64,000 bases of DNA from Verrucomicrobiota bacterium (GTDB lineage: Bacteria > Verrucomicrobiota > Verrucomicrobiia > CAIQCK01). A program made the translations under genes and the position numbers. The DNA lies in assembly GCA_016235595.1 (NCBI GenBank), contig JACRJX010000015.1, positions 370,669 through 434,668 of the forward strand, in the 5' to 3' direction. Shown piece after piece: positions 26,502 to 35,593 of the stretch. The notes under the pieces were generated by a model. The model saw nothing but the letters and a program-made list of their open reading frames with translations. It was not told the DNA's origin and ran no database searches. Each line of letters begins with the position of its first letter. Position 1 is the first letter of the stretch.

Positions 26502-27886
26502 ACGTTCCCTCCACAGAAACCCCGCACCTCCGCCGCGTGCTGACGGCGAAGGACCTGATCTTCTACGGCATCGTCCTCATCCAGCCGATCTCGCCGGTCG
26601 GCATCTTCGGGCTGGCCTCGCGCATGTCGGAAGGTCACGCGGCAACGGCAATCCTCATCGCGATGGTGGCGATGAGCCTGACGGCGGCGAGCTATGGCCG
26701 GATGGCGACACTCTATCCGTCCGCCGGCTCGGCCTACACCTACGTCGGGCGCGCGTTCAACCCGCATCTTGGTTTTCTTGCCGGCTGGGCGATGTTTCTC
26801 GACTACCTCATCATCCCGCTGATCAATGTCGTCTATGGCGCGTTGACGATGCAGCGGGTCGTTCCTGGTGTGCCATTCCTCGTGTGGGCGGGGGCGATTG
26901 CGCTGATCATCACGTGGCTCAATCTCCGGGGCGTGCGCTCGACGGCGCGGGCAAATGAGCTGTTGCTCTACGTGATGTGCGCCGTCATTGGCGCGTTCGT
27001 GTTCATGGCGGCGCGCCACCTCCTCCTGCATGGCGGCTGGGGCGCTCTGTTTTCCATCGAGCCGTTCTACAACGCTCGCACCTTTCAGTGGTCCACGGCG
27101 CTGACGGCCACCTCGTTTGCCGCGCTGACTTACATTGGCTTTGACGGGGTCACGACGCTGGCCGAGGAAGTGAAAGAACCGCGCCGCACAGTGCCGTGGG
27201 CGACGGTGATGGTCTGCGTGATTACTGGCGCATTCAGCACGGTGGAGATCTACCTGGCGCAACGCGTCTGGCCGGACTCCTCGACGTTCCTGAAGCCTGA
27301 GACGGCATTCATGGATGTGACGCAAATGGTCGGAGGCGAGTGGTTGTTTCAGGCGATGGGCGCGACCGTCGTCGTCGCGTGCATCGGCAGCGGTTTGAGC
27401 GGCTTGGCCGGCGCTGCGCGCCTGCTCTACAGCATGGGTCGGGACAACGTGTTGCCGCGAAGGCTCTTTGGCCGGCTGGATGCGAAGCGGGGCATCCCGG
27501 CGTTCAACATCGCCTTTCTCGGAGTGCTGAGCTTTTTCGGCGCGTGGCTGATCAGCTACGCGCGGGCCGCGGAAGTGCTGAATTTCGGCGCATTCCTCGG
27601 CTTCCTTGGCGTCAACGCCGCAGCGTTCTGGGAATATGGCATCCGCCGCCGTGACGGCCACGCGCGGCGGTGGCTGATGGATTTCGTCGTGCCGGGCCTT
27701 GGCTTCGCGTTCTGTCTTGTCATCTGGCTGAACTTGGCGCGGCCCGCGCAGATCGCCGGTTGCGCATGGTTGCTGGCAGGCATCGTCTACCTCGCGCTGC
27801 TGACGCGTGGTTTTCGCGTCGAGCCCGTTGCGTTGGATTTTTCAGAAGATGCGCCCGGCAACGAGAAGGAGCCGCCGCGCTCGTAA
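26498..27886 (+). CDS. APC-superfamily amino acid/amine permease
   Basis: A 462-residue membrane protein with about twelve predicted helices. The first helix region has YGIVLIQPISPVGIFG, with the unwound-helix glycine pattern of APC transporters, and FDGVTTLAEEVKEPRRT is the usual motif after helix 6. It starts at GTG 26498, overlapping the methyltransferase stop. As the last operon gene it presumably imports the amine or amino acid handled by the enzymes. It is followed by 38 bp and then the convergent glycosidase gene. Confidence 0.88.
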   Translation: MNVPSTETPHLRRVLTAKDLIFYGIVLIQPISPVGIFGLASRMSEGHAATAILIAMVAMSLTAASYGRMATLYPSAGSAYTYVGRAFNPHLGFLAGWAMFLDYLIIPLINVVYGALTMQRVVPGVPFLVWAGAIALIITWLNLRGVRSTARANELLLYVMCAVIGAFVFMAARHLLLHGGWGALFSIEPFYNARTFQWSTALTATSFAALTYIGFDGVTTLAEEVKEPRRTVPWATVMVCVITGAFSTVEIYLAQRVWPDSSTFLKPETAFMDVTQMVGGEWLFQAMGATVVVACIGSGLSGLAGAARLLYSMGRDNVLPRRLFGRLDAKRGIPAFNIAFLGVLSFFGAWLISYARAAEVLNFGAFLGFLGVNAAAFWEYGIRRRDGHARRWLMDFVVPGLGFAFCLVIWLNLARPAQIAGCAWLLAGIVYLALLTRGFRVEPVALDFSEDAPGNEKEPPRS

Positions 27887-27924
27887 TCTCACCGCGAATC
27901 AGCAAGAGATGTCAGGGACCTTCA

Positions 27925-30900
27925 TTATCGGGTTTGACTGCCGTTGAACCGTGCGATGCAGGCCACACCTGCACGTGGAAGATACAGACTGACCCGTTGC
28001 TTGCCGCTGGCGCCTTTCGCCAGCTCTGCACCGCTTAGCAGGTCAACCAGGCACTGTCCCTTCGCCAGGTCCACCTCCAGCACCGGGCCGTCCACGGTGT
28101 GGCCGGTGGCGTTGTAGAGAGTCCAGAGCGTTTTCTTGCCCGAACCGAAACGGTTTGCATAGACCAGCGGCGTCAGCGTCGGCACCAGCGGCTCGCAGTC
28201 GCGGCTGCGCAGCACGTCGTTGTGTTGTTTGAAGATCGCGTAAATCGGCGGCGGAAATTCGCGGCCGAACGAAGCGACCATGTTCCAGAGCCGCTTGTGA
28301 CAGTCACGGTCCGCGCCGCGATGGTCCAGCTCGTAGGCTTTGCATTCCGGGAAGTAGAAACGCTGGGTGTTGCACTCCAACGGCCGCAGCGGCGTCGCTT
28401 GCACCGTAAGATCGTAGGTGATGCAGCCTTCGAGATACTGCATCAGGTAGTCGTAGCCCGGATGCTCGGTCGTCAGCACGGAGCGCCGGTTCACCTTGTC
28501 CATCGCCGCGCGAACCATCTTCGTGGCTTCGGCAGTGGCGCGCTGCCACTCGGTGCAACCCGGCTCGGCAAACGTGTGCTTGTGCGCCGGGTTGTAGCAC
28601 GCCCAGCCGCGATGACCGTACTCGTCGAGCCGGATGCCGTCGGCACCCGTTTCGCGCATCACGCGGCCCATCGCGTTGGCGGCCCACTGCCGGACTTCGG
28701 GGAGGTCATGGCACGGGTTCCAGACTTCGTAGCCTCTGGAAAGCTCACCATTCGGCAGGATCACATCCCATTCCTTGCCGTGCTGCTGGCCGGTCTTGCT
28801 GGCGTCGTCCAGTCGGAACGGGTCGGTGTAGAGCGTGATGAGAGAGCCGCTCTTCTTGTATTCCCGCACGGCCTTGTGAAACGCCGGCAGGCCGCCGAAG
28901 CGCGCGTTGTAACCGTCGTAATCGCCGGGCTGGTTGTTCCACATCGTCTGGCCCGTCACCGGGTCTTTGACGAAATATGACTGCCATCGCGTGTAGCTCG
29001 CTTCGCCGATCTTCTCCTTGAGCTTGTCGAACGGCGTGCTCCACGGTCCCATCGTTGACCAATCCCACCATGACATCAGCTCGAGGCAGTCACGGCCGGG
29101 TTTCAGAAAGTCGGTGCGATACTTCCCGTCCTTGAACAACAAATCGCGGCCCCAGCCGACGGCGATCATGGTCGCGACATCGTCGAGCCGCGACGGTGGC
29201 CGGAATTTCCACACACGATGCGCCCATGCGGCATAGTCCTTCATCGGCGTCTTCCAGTTGCCCGCATGGGCCGCAAGGACGGCTGGTGCCGGCGCGAACG
29301 TCCCGCCCGGCTCGCGCGTGCGGCGCAGGTACTCGACAGCGACGCTCGTGCCGGTGACCTGCTCGAACGTGTTGCTGAACTGGAACTCCGGTTTCGTCGG
29401 ACACAACGGCGTCAGTGTCTGTGTCGCTGCGCGCCCCGGCAGGCACTTGCTCAGGGCGAAGATTTTATACCGGCCGTTCGCGTCGTCGGTTCGCAGTGAC
29501 AAACCTGCGCCGAGCGATGGACTGAAAACATCCATCATCTGATACAGCGCCTGATGATCACCATAACCTTGACGGATGAGCGCGGGCCGGTCGGCAATGA
29601 TGCCGCCGCCGCGCGGGAAGAAGTAGTAATCGGCAGCCGGATCGTTGGAGAGCGCGAGACCGGCGAGATGCGGGAAGGCGACCTTGAAATCGAGCGGCGC
29701 AGAGCCACGGTTCGCAAGCGCAAGTCCCAGGCGCAATCCGTCAGCGTTGATTGAGCCGGTCAAGGTGGCGGCGAGCGAGTGCGCAGGCAGGAACAATTCC
29801 GCCGTGAAACCGTTGCGCCCTTTGGACTGCACCGAGCGGCACTCAAAGTCGCGCGTGCCGGAGAAATGGTTCGTGCCGATCTCGACAAGGAAAAGGTCGA
29901 GTTTATCCGGCTGGCGCGCGGTTTCGGTGTTGGCCAGTTCGTTGAAGATGGAGACGAGCTTCAGCCGTCCTGATGTCGTGAAGCGGGAACGCAGCGTCGC
30001 ATTCTCCAACAACACACTGTCTTTTTCGATCCGGCACAAAGGCTTGCGTTTCGCCGCTTTTGCAGCGGGTTGCGCGATGGGCGGACAGATATTGATCGGC
30101 GCTTCCACCGCATGGTAGCCGCGCGCGCCACGCACCGCCAGCGACTGCACGGCCGTATCCACTACGAAACCGCTGGTCGACTTGCCTTTCAATGTCGTTT
30201 CAAATCGCGGCCCGACGCCATTGATGGGTGGCAGTGGCTTGCCATCCACGTCGAGCCAGCGGAGCTTGAACTTGGTTGCGCCAGTTGCCTCGACCACCGC
30301 TGTCACCGGTTGGGAGAGGTCGAGCCGCGAGCGATCCCACTCCATCCGGGCTTCGCTGTCGTGCGTGCCGGCATAGATGATGGCGCCTGCCGCGTCCCTT
30401 AACGCCGGCGTTGAGGCCTGCCGCCAGACGCTTTCGAATCTCCGTTCGCCGCCCAGGAGAACCAGCCGGACCATGTATTCACCGCGCGCGCCGATGGTGT
30501 TGAGTTGTTTGGCCGACCACGTTTTGCCGTCGTCGAGGCTCAGGAGACTGTTTCCACGCGCCGCGCTGTTGTCTATCCCGAGGTAAAGATAGTCGTCAGG
30601 CTTCGCCTTCGTTGTCGGTGCTTTCCGGAGGACAACTTCGTTTCGTCCGTGCACGAATTCCTCCTTCGGGAGCGCAAAGTCGAACCATGCCATCGCCATT
30701 GGCTTGCCATCCACATAGGCCGGAACGCCGCTGATGTTTGGAAACGTGTGGACCTTGCCGTTGACAACGATCTCGAAAGCTTCATCCAGCCCGTTGGCTT
30801 TGCCGAGCGACGTGAGCGAGAAATCGCGCACGCAGAAGAACGCGGACAGTCGCACCTCACGCGCCGCCGTCCACGCTGTGTCCGGCACCGAGGCAAGGTC

Positions 30901-31098
30901 GAGAATCTTCTTCGCTTGGTAGCGCGAATTGTTTTGATGCGTCATGCCCGCCGACATGCCGCCCCACTGGCCCCCGTCGTCGCGCACGATGCGGACATCG
31001 TCGGCGGTTTGTTCAACGAGAGAAGGAGCGGCGTGAGTGGATAACGCCATCAGAACGGCCAGGAACAGCCACACGGGGAAGAACCGTTGGTAGATCAT
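27925..31098 (-). CDS. Large secreted glycosidase-like protein (DUF6259-like TIM barrel)
   Basis: 1057 residues with a signal peptide (about 1-24). Residues 30-270 are beta-rich, including a jelly-roll-like part. Residues 340-600 resemble the N-terminal beta-sandwich of GH31/GH36/GH101-like enzymes. From about 620 a TIM barrel follows, with SWWDWSTMGPW, then LYTDPFRLDD and GADGIRLDEYGHRGW, where the aspartate and glutamate are candidate catalytic residues, and LTTEHPGYDY. A small C-terminal beta domain ends the protein. This layout matches proteins labelled DUF6259. Substrate unknown. Last gene of the leftward operon that starts at 37155, 22 bp after a methyltransferase. Confidence 0.6.
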   Translation of the reverse strand: MIYQRFFPVWLFLAVLMALSTHAAPSLVEQTADDVRIVRDDGGQWGGMSAGMTHQNNSRYQAKKILDLASVPDTAWTAAREVRLSAFFCVRDFSLTSLGKANGLDEAFEIVVNGKVHTFPNISGVPAYVDGKPMAMAWFDFALPKEEFVHGRNEVVLRKAPTTKAKPDDYLYLGIDNSAARGNSLLSLDDGKTWSAKQLNTIGARGEYMVRLVLLGGERRFESVWRQASTPALRDAAGAIIYAGTHDSEARMEWDRSRLDLSQPVTAVVEATGATKFKLRWLDVDGKPLPPINGVGPRFETTLKGKSTSGFVVDTAVQSLAVRGARGYHAVEAPINICPPIAQPAAKAAKRKPLCRIEKDSVLLENATLRSRFTTSGRLKLVSIFNELANTETARQPDKLDLFLVEIGTNHFSGTRDFECRSVQSKGRNGFTAELFLPAHSLAATLTGSINADGLRLGLALANRGSAPLDFKVAFPHLAGLALSNDPAADYYFFPRGGGIIADRPALIRQGYGDHQALYQMMDVFSPSLGAGLSLRTDDANGRYKIFALSKCLPGRAATQTLTPLCPTKPEFQFSNTFEQVTGTSVAVEYLRRTREPGGTFAPAPAVLAAHAGNWKTPMKDYAAWAHRVWKFRPPSRLDDVATMIAVGWGRDLLFKDGKYRTDFLKPGRDCLELMSWWDWSTMGPWSTPFDKLKEKIGEASYTRWQSYFVKDPVTGQTMWNNQPGDYDGYNARFGGLPAFHKAVREYKKSGSLITLYTDPFRLDDASKTGQQHGKEWDVILPNGELSRGYEVWNPCHDLPEVRQWAANAMGRVMRETGADGIRLDEYGHRGWACYNPAHKHTFAEPGCTEWQRATAEATKMVRAAMDKVNRRSVLTTEHPGYDYLMQYLEGCITYDLTVQATPLRPLECNTQRFYFPECKAYELDHRGADRDCHKRLWNMVASFGREFPPPIYAIFKQHNDVLRSRDCEPLVPTLTPLVYANRFGSGKKTLWTLYNATGHTVDGPVLEVDLAKGQCLVDLLSGAELAKGASGKQRVSLYLPRAGVACIARFNGSQTR

Positions 31099-31120
31099 GA
31101 CCGCAGAATAGCGCGGTCGG

Positions 31121-31921
31121 TCAGGATTTGCGCGCCCAAACTTGAACCATCGGACAGGAGGAAATCGTCACAGTCGGATCGTCCGCCATCGCGTTGAGTT
31201 TGGCGACGAGAGCGTCCACTTCGCTGGCAGTTGCCAACCCGGCTTCAATGATCGCCGGTTTCAGGCACGCCAGCGTCAGCGGATAGAGGTGCTTCACCGG
31301 TTCGCGCGGTTCCGATGGTGAAACGACCTGGAACTGCACGCCCGCCAAGCCGGCTTTGCGGCAGAGTCGCGGCAGTTTGCGGCCGATGAGCGGATCGCCG
31401 CCGTTCAGCCGCATTGCGCGTTGGTAAAGGTCGAGATGCTGCATCAACGCCGGCGCTTCCGGATGAGCGAACACGCCGCCGCAATCAATGTCTTCGATCA
31501 CGACTGAACCGCCGGGCCGCGCAAGAGCCGTCATGGCTCGCAACGCCTGCAGGGGTTCGTTCAAGTGCGACAGCAGACAACGCGCATAGACGAGATCGAA
31601 TTGCGCGGAGGGCAGGGGAGGCGCGTAAGCATTGCCAAAAACAAAACCTGCGTTGACGGATTTGCGCTCGGCGGCGAACTGGCGCGCCATGTCAACGAAA
31701 GCTTCCGCCTCATCCACGCCGACGACGCTGGCGGCACCGACCTGCCCGGCCATCGCCACCGTCACCCGTCCCGTGCCGCAACCGATGTCGGCGCAGCGCC
31801 AGCCTTTGCACAGCCCGACGCGCTCCAGCAGCGCCATCGTTGTCTGATGATAGACTTCGTCGAGCACGCGCAGCCGTTGCGCGGCGGCGGTGTCAGTGCC
31901 GAGGATGTATTGCGCCCGCAT
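31121..31921 (-). CDS. Class I SAM-dependent methyltransferase
   Basis: 266 residues. The SAM-binding glycine motif is CADIGCGTGRVTVAM at about residues 43-57, followed by VVGVDEAE (motif II) and the DLVYARCLLSHL motif. It resembles UbiE/methyltransferase-11 proteins that modify small molecules; the acceptor is unknown. It starts 15 bp downstream of the lysyl-tRNA synthetase stop and lies in the same leftward run. Confidence 0.82.
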   Translation of the reverse strand: MRAQYILGTDTAAAQRLRVLDEVYHQTTMALLERVGLCKGWRCADIGCGTGRVTVAMAGQVGAASVVGVDEAEAFVDMARQFAAERKSVNAGFVFGNAYAPPLPSAQFDLVYARCLLSHLNEPLQALRAMTALARPGGSVVIEDIDCGGVFAHPEAPALMQHLDLYQRAMRLNGGDPLIGRKLPRLCRKAGLAGVQFQVVSPSEPREPVKHLYPLTLACLKPAIIEAGLATASEVDALVAKLNAMADDPTVTISSCPMVQVWARKS

Positions 31922-31936
31922 GCGTAAACGACGCCG

Positions 31937-33763
31937 TCAGCTGTTGAATTGGATGGCGACGCCTGTCAGACCGGCCAACTGTTCTGCAAGACGGTTTCCG
32001 TAGGCGACCGTGCAGCTGGCGGATTCACACGGTTCGACGATCACCCGCTTCGCATGGGTCTTGTCGTCGTCCATCGTCACAGTGAACTCGGCGACGCCGA
32101 CACCCGCGGAGAAATCGGCGCGGGCGGTGGCGGACTTGACGTGTGCCTTCTCTTTCAGGAGCCACTGCTCGAAGGCCTGTTCGGTCAGGCTGCTCTCGCG
32201 CCAGAAAGCTGTCTTGTCGAACGTCAGTTCCTTCAGCCGCTTGAGCACGAAGTTGCTGTCGAGAAACGCCAGCAGGTTGCCGGCCTTTGGGCCGCTGTCA
32301 CGGTCGAGCAACACACGGTAGATCGCTTGGAAACCGACGGGATACTCGATGGGCACGAGGCGTTCGACCTCGAAGATCTTGTGCTGGAGCGGCTCGTCTT
32401 CCCATGCTGTCCCGGGCAGCGCATTGGCGAGCATGTTGAGGAACGCGCGTTGCGTTTGCGTGAGCTGCTGCGCGCGGGCCGGCAGCGTCTCCTGCAACTT
32501 CGTTTTCTCCTCCTCGGTCGCGTAGTTCTCCAGCCAGAATTTGGCGGCTTGGATGCGGCGGTTGAGATGCTTCAGTTCCATCTCCGTTAACTTGGAACCT
32601 GTGCGCTTTTCGATCTCGGCGACGAGGTTGAGGTGCGGCATCTGCACGAGCGTCACGACAAGCTGGAAGTTCGCATCGTGGAAGTCGCCTTCCGGCGCAA
32701 TCTCCGACAGCAAATAGAGCCGCTTGTCCGGCTCCAACGCCTTCGCGTCGTGGTAGGTCCTCCAGTGGTACCGGTCGAATTCGTTGAAGAGCTTCGTGAT
32801 ATAGACTTCGTCAGGCGAAAAGTTCACCGGATGCTTCGGCTGCGGCTTGGTCATCAGGAAGCGCAGCACCTCCGGCGGCAGGAAATTCGCCATGTCCCGC
32901 GCGGACGCGCCGACGCCGCGCGAGGAACTCATCTTCGCGCCACCGACGAGGAAAAACTCATACGGAATGTTGAGCGGCGGTTTCGTGCCGAAGATTTCGC
33001 GCAGGCAATGCTCCGAGACGTCGCGCGAGCCGCCCTTGGTGCTGTGGTCCTTGCCCGCGCCCTCGATGGTAACAGGGAACGTGGTCCACTTCGCGGGCCA
33101 TTCAAGTTTCCATGGCAGCTTGCCGTGGCCGTCGAACGGCGAGACCTTGCCGGAGTAACCGCAGCCGCGCGCCCACTTCACGAGATCAGGCCGGCAGGTG
33201 TAGGTGACTTCCTTGCCGTCGTAGCTGGTGACCTCGGTGGTGCCGATGCGGCCGCATTTTTCGCAGATGACTTGGAGCGGAAACCATGTGTCGGGCCGCT
33301 CGGCGCCGCTGACTTCCTTGTAGATGCGGCGGACCTTGTCGGCGTTGCGGAGAATGGCGTCAATCGGCTCGTTGAACTTGCCGCTGCGGTAGATGTCGCG
33401 CATCCGGTATTTCTCAACCTTGATGCCGAGCTCATCGAACACCTGGAAGAATTCGCGGATGAAATGCTCGGCCATGTCGGTGGCGTCGGAGCCGGCCGGC
33501 GGCGGCGTGTTGCAGAGCGGCGCGCCAAGGTATTTCTCGAAATGCTCGCGCTGGCCGTAGGGGATTTCGTCCACCGGGTCGTAATCGTCCACGCCGTAGA
33601 GGTAGCGCACGGGCACGCCGCGTTCCTTCAGCACGCGGAACATCACGTCATGGATGATGACACCGCGCAATGCGCCGACGTGCACCCGGCCCGAAGGCGT
33701 CTTCGAGTCATTGATGGTCTGCGGTCCTTCGATCTTTTGAGCTAACTGGTCACACCAAAGCAT
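31937..33763 (-). CDS. lysS: Lysine--tRNA ligase, class I
   Basis: 608 residues. Class I type: the first signature is HVGA at residues 28-31 (in TPSGRVHVGALRG) and the second is KMSSS at 277-281. A zinc-like knuckle is formed by CEKC (167-170) with C190 and C201. The C-terminal part is the alpha-helix cage plus an extra tRNA-binding extension, longer than the roughly 520 residues of archaeal versions. Class I LysRS is usual in archaea, spirochaetes and some other bacterial groups, while most bacteria have the unrelated class II enzyme. It attaches lysine to tRNA-Lys. 61 bp downstream of the dihydrouridine synthase gene. Confidence 0.93.
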   Translation of the reverse strand: MLWCDQLAQKIEGPQTINDSKTPSGRVHVGALRGVIIHDVMFRVLKERGVPVRYLYGVDDYDPVDEIPYGQREHFEKYLGAPLCNTPPPAGSDATDMAEHFIREFFQVFDELGIKVEKYRMRDIYRSGKFNEPIDAILRNADKVRRIYKEVSGAERPDTWFPLQVICEKCGRIGTTEVTSYDGKEVTYTCRPDLVKWARGCGYSGKVSPFDGHGKLPWKLEWPAKWTTFPVTIEGAGKDHSTKGGSRDVSEHCLREIFGTKPPLNIPYEFFLVGGAKMSSSRGVGASARDMANFLPPEVLRFLMTKPQPKHPVNFSPDEVYITKLFNEFDRYHWRTYHDAKALEPDKRLYLLSEIAPEGDFHDANFQLVVTLVQMPHLNLVAEIEKRTGSKLTEMELKHLNRRIQAAKFWLENYATEEEKTKLQETLPARAQQLTQTQRAFLNMLANALPGTAWEDEPLQHKIFEVERLVPIEYPVGFQAIYRVLLDRDSGPKAGNLLAFLDSNFVLKRLKELTFDKTAFWRESSLTEQAFEQWLLKEKAHVKSATARADFSAGVGVAEFTVTMDDDKTHAKRVIVEPCESASCTVAYGNRLAEQLAGLTGVAIQFNS

Positions 33764-33824
33764 GGTTGGATATTAGCCACAAAAGGGCGCAAGAGTCACA
33801 AGAAGTTTTTCAGCCTGTGGTTGA

Positions 33825-34889
33825 TTACCACTGCTCGTTCGGACCTGACGGCATCGGAATATGGGGTTCCTGGTGTTTGACTGGCGTCTCGGGGCGCGGC
33901 GTCATGGTGCGCAACTCGGCAACGAGACCGTAAAACCCGGCGGCATCTTTGAGCATGACGAGGCGGTGCTGGGTCGCCTTGGAGATGCGGAGAGCGCGGC
34001 CATACCAGCGCGACATCTTGCGAAACTGGATGCACGCGACGCGCTCTCCACGGAAGCTCTGCAACATCTCGTAGTGACTGACCATGAAGTTGATTCGCTC
34101 TATGTAGCCCGGTGTCACCACCAGTTCACCGCGGACTAGCGCAGCTTCGCACTGTTGGAAAATCCACGGGTTCAGCAGCGCGCCGCGCCCAATGCCGACG
34201 GCGGCGCAACCGGTCTCGGCGAACATCGTTCGCGCGTCCTCAACGGTACGGATGTCACCGTTGCCGATGATTGGGATGCGCCCGACGGCTTCGACGACGG
34301 CGCGGATGCCGGCGCGGTTGACGCTGCCGCTGAAACCTTGCGCGCGGGTGCGGCCGTGGATGGTAATGGCGGTGACGCCGGCTTGCTCGAATTCCCGGGC
34401 GAAAAACGGCGCACTGATGTTCGCGTCGTCCCAGCCAAGCCGCATCTTTACGGTCACAGGAATCTTCACGCTCCCGACCAGCGCGTGGACGAGCGCGACG
34501 GTCTTGTCGGCTTCGCGCATCATGGCCGAGCCGCCGCCGCCGCGAACGACCTTGTGCACCGGACAGCCCATGTTGAGGTCCACAATGCTTACGCCGATCG
34601 ACTCGAGGAGTTGTGCGGCGGCGCAGAGTTCTTCTTTGACGGTGCCGAAGATTTGCACCGCGAGTGGCCGGTCGTCGGGGCGCGTCTCGATCAGTTCAAA
34701 AGCCTGGCGGCGCTTCTCAATCAACGAGCGCGCGTTGACGAGGTCGGTGGTGGCCAGTCCGAGGCCCCCGAGCGGTCGCACAACGAGGCGGAAGGGGAGA
34801 TTGGTGTAGCCCGCCAGCGGCGCGAGAAAAAACCGCGACGGCAGCGCGAGGCCGCCGATGCGAAGGGATGTTTGAAAGTCTGGGGTCAT
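33825..34889 (-). CDS. dusB: tRNA-dihydrouridine synthase (DusB-like)
   Basis: FMN-dependent reductase of uridines in tRNA. The N-terminal barrel starts with RFFLAPLAGYTNLPFR, the catalytic cysteine is in LNMGCPVHKVVR, the FMN/phosphate contacts include VTVKMRLGWDD, ITIHGRTRAQGFSG and IPIIGNGDI, and AVGIGRGALLNPWIF closes the barrel. The C-terminal helical domain is present. I chose the ATG at 34889, five bases after the HAD gene's stop; the longer form starting at 34952 would overlap that gene. Some doubt remains over which Dus subfamily. Confidence 0.9.
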   Translation of the reverse strand: MTPDFQTSLRIGGLALPSRFFLAPLAGYTNLPFRLVVRPLGGLGLATTDLVNARSLIEKRRQAFELIETRPDDRPLAVQIFGTVKEELCAAAQLLESIGVSIVDLNMGCPVHKVVRGGGGSAMMREADKTVALVHALVGSVKIPVTVKMRLGWDDANISAPFFAREFEQAGVTAITIHGRTRAQGFSGSVNRAGIRAVVEAVGRIPIIGNGDIRTVEDARTMFAETGCAAVGIGRGALLNPWIFQQCEAALVRGELVVTPGYIERINFMVSHYEMLQSFRGERVACIQFRKMSRWYGRALRISKATQHRLVMLKDAAGFYGLVAELRTMTPRPETPVKHQEPHIPMPSGPNEQW

Positions 34890-34894
34890 TGCAG

Positions 34895-35593
34895 TCACCG
34901 ACGTTGCAGCCAATCGCGCAAAGATGGCCAGCCGCTCGGCGTCAGATGCCACGCCTGCCAGCCTTGGGCGCGCGCCGGCTCGATGTCGTTATCGAGGCGG
35001 TCGCCAACCATCAAGATTTCAGTTGGGACGATGTCTTGGGCGCGTAGCCGGGCGGTGAGCAAACGAAAGACGTGCGGGTCTGGTTTGCTGAAGCCGTGCT
35101 CGAAAGACCAGAAACAGAGGGCTGGCTTAAAGAAGTCGCGCGAGATGCCATCGCCAGCCAGAGCAACATCCAACTCGCGGATGGTGTAGGGTTGGGAATT
35201 GGAGGCGACGCCGAGCAAACAGCCCGCATCCACGAGCCAGCGCAACACGCTGGCAGCGCCTTCTGCCAGCCGCACCGTGTGCAAGAGTTGCGCATGGCGA
35301 AACAAGAACTCATCACGTCGTGGCTCCGACAAACGTGAAACATCAGGCACAACTTCGGCGATCACGGCGGGCCAATAGATTTCGGGAAATTGAATGCCCA
35401 TTGTGTGCGCGGCGGCATGCTCGCGCGCAATGATTTGATCGCACGCCGTGGCAAACGCGGCAAGACTCAAGCGTGGCTCAATGCCGATGTGCTCCTGCCA
35501 CAAGGCGGTCCATCGCGCGTCGGCGTCAACGGGTGGCGGACCGACTTCGAGCAGGGTGCCATAAACATCAAAGATGACGGCTCGGATGCTCAT
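34895..35593 (-). CDS. HAD-superfamily hydrolase
   Basis: 232 residues. Motif I is FDVYGTLLE, the DxYGT form where tyrosine replaces the second aspartate, frequent in haloacid-dehalogenase-like members. Motif II is the serine in GVASNSQP, motif III the lysine around FEHGFSKPDP, and motif IV VGDRLDNDIEPARAQGW. A helical cap lies between I and II. The start (35593) overlaps the GT4 stop as ATGA, so it is translationally coupled to a sugar transferase. This makes a sugar phosphatase role, possibly for glucosyl-3-phosphoglycerate, worth testing. The DxY motif weakens but does not rule it out. Confidence 0.8.
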   Translation of the reverse strand: MSIRAVIFDVYGTLLEVGPPPVDADARWTALWQEHIGIEPRLSLAAFATACDQIIAREHAAAHTMGIQFPEIYWPAVIAEVVPDVSRLSEPRRDEFLFRHAQLLHTVRLAEGAASVLRWLVDAGCLLGVASNSQPYTIRELDVALAGDGISRDFFKPALCFWSFEHGFSKPDPHVFRLLTARLRAQDIVPTEILMVGDRLDNDIEPARAQGWQAWHLTPSGWPSLRDWLQRR

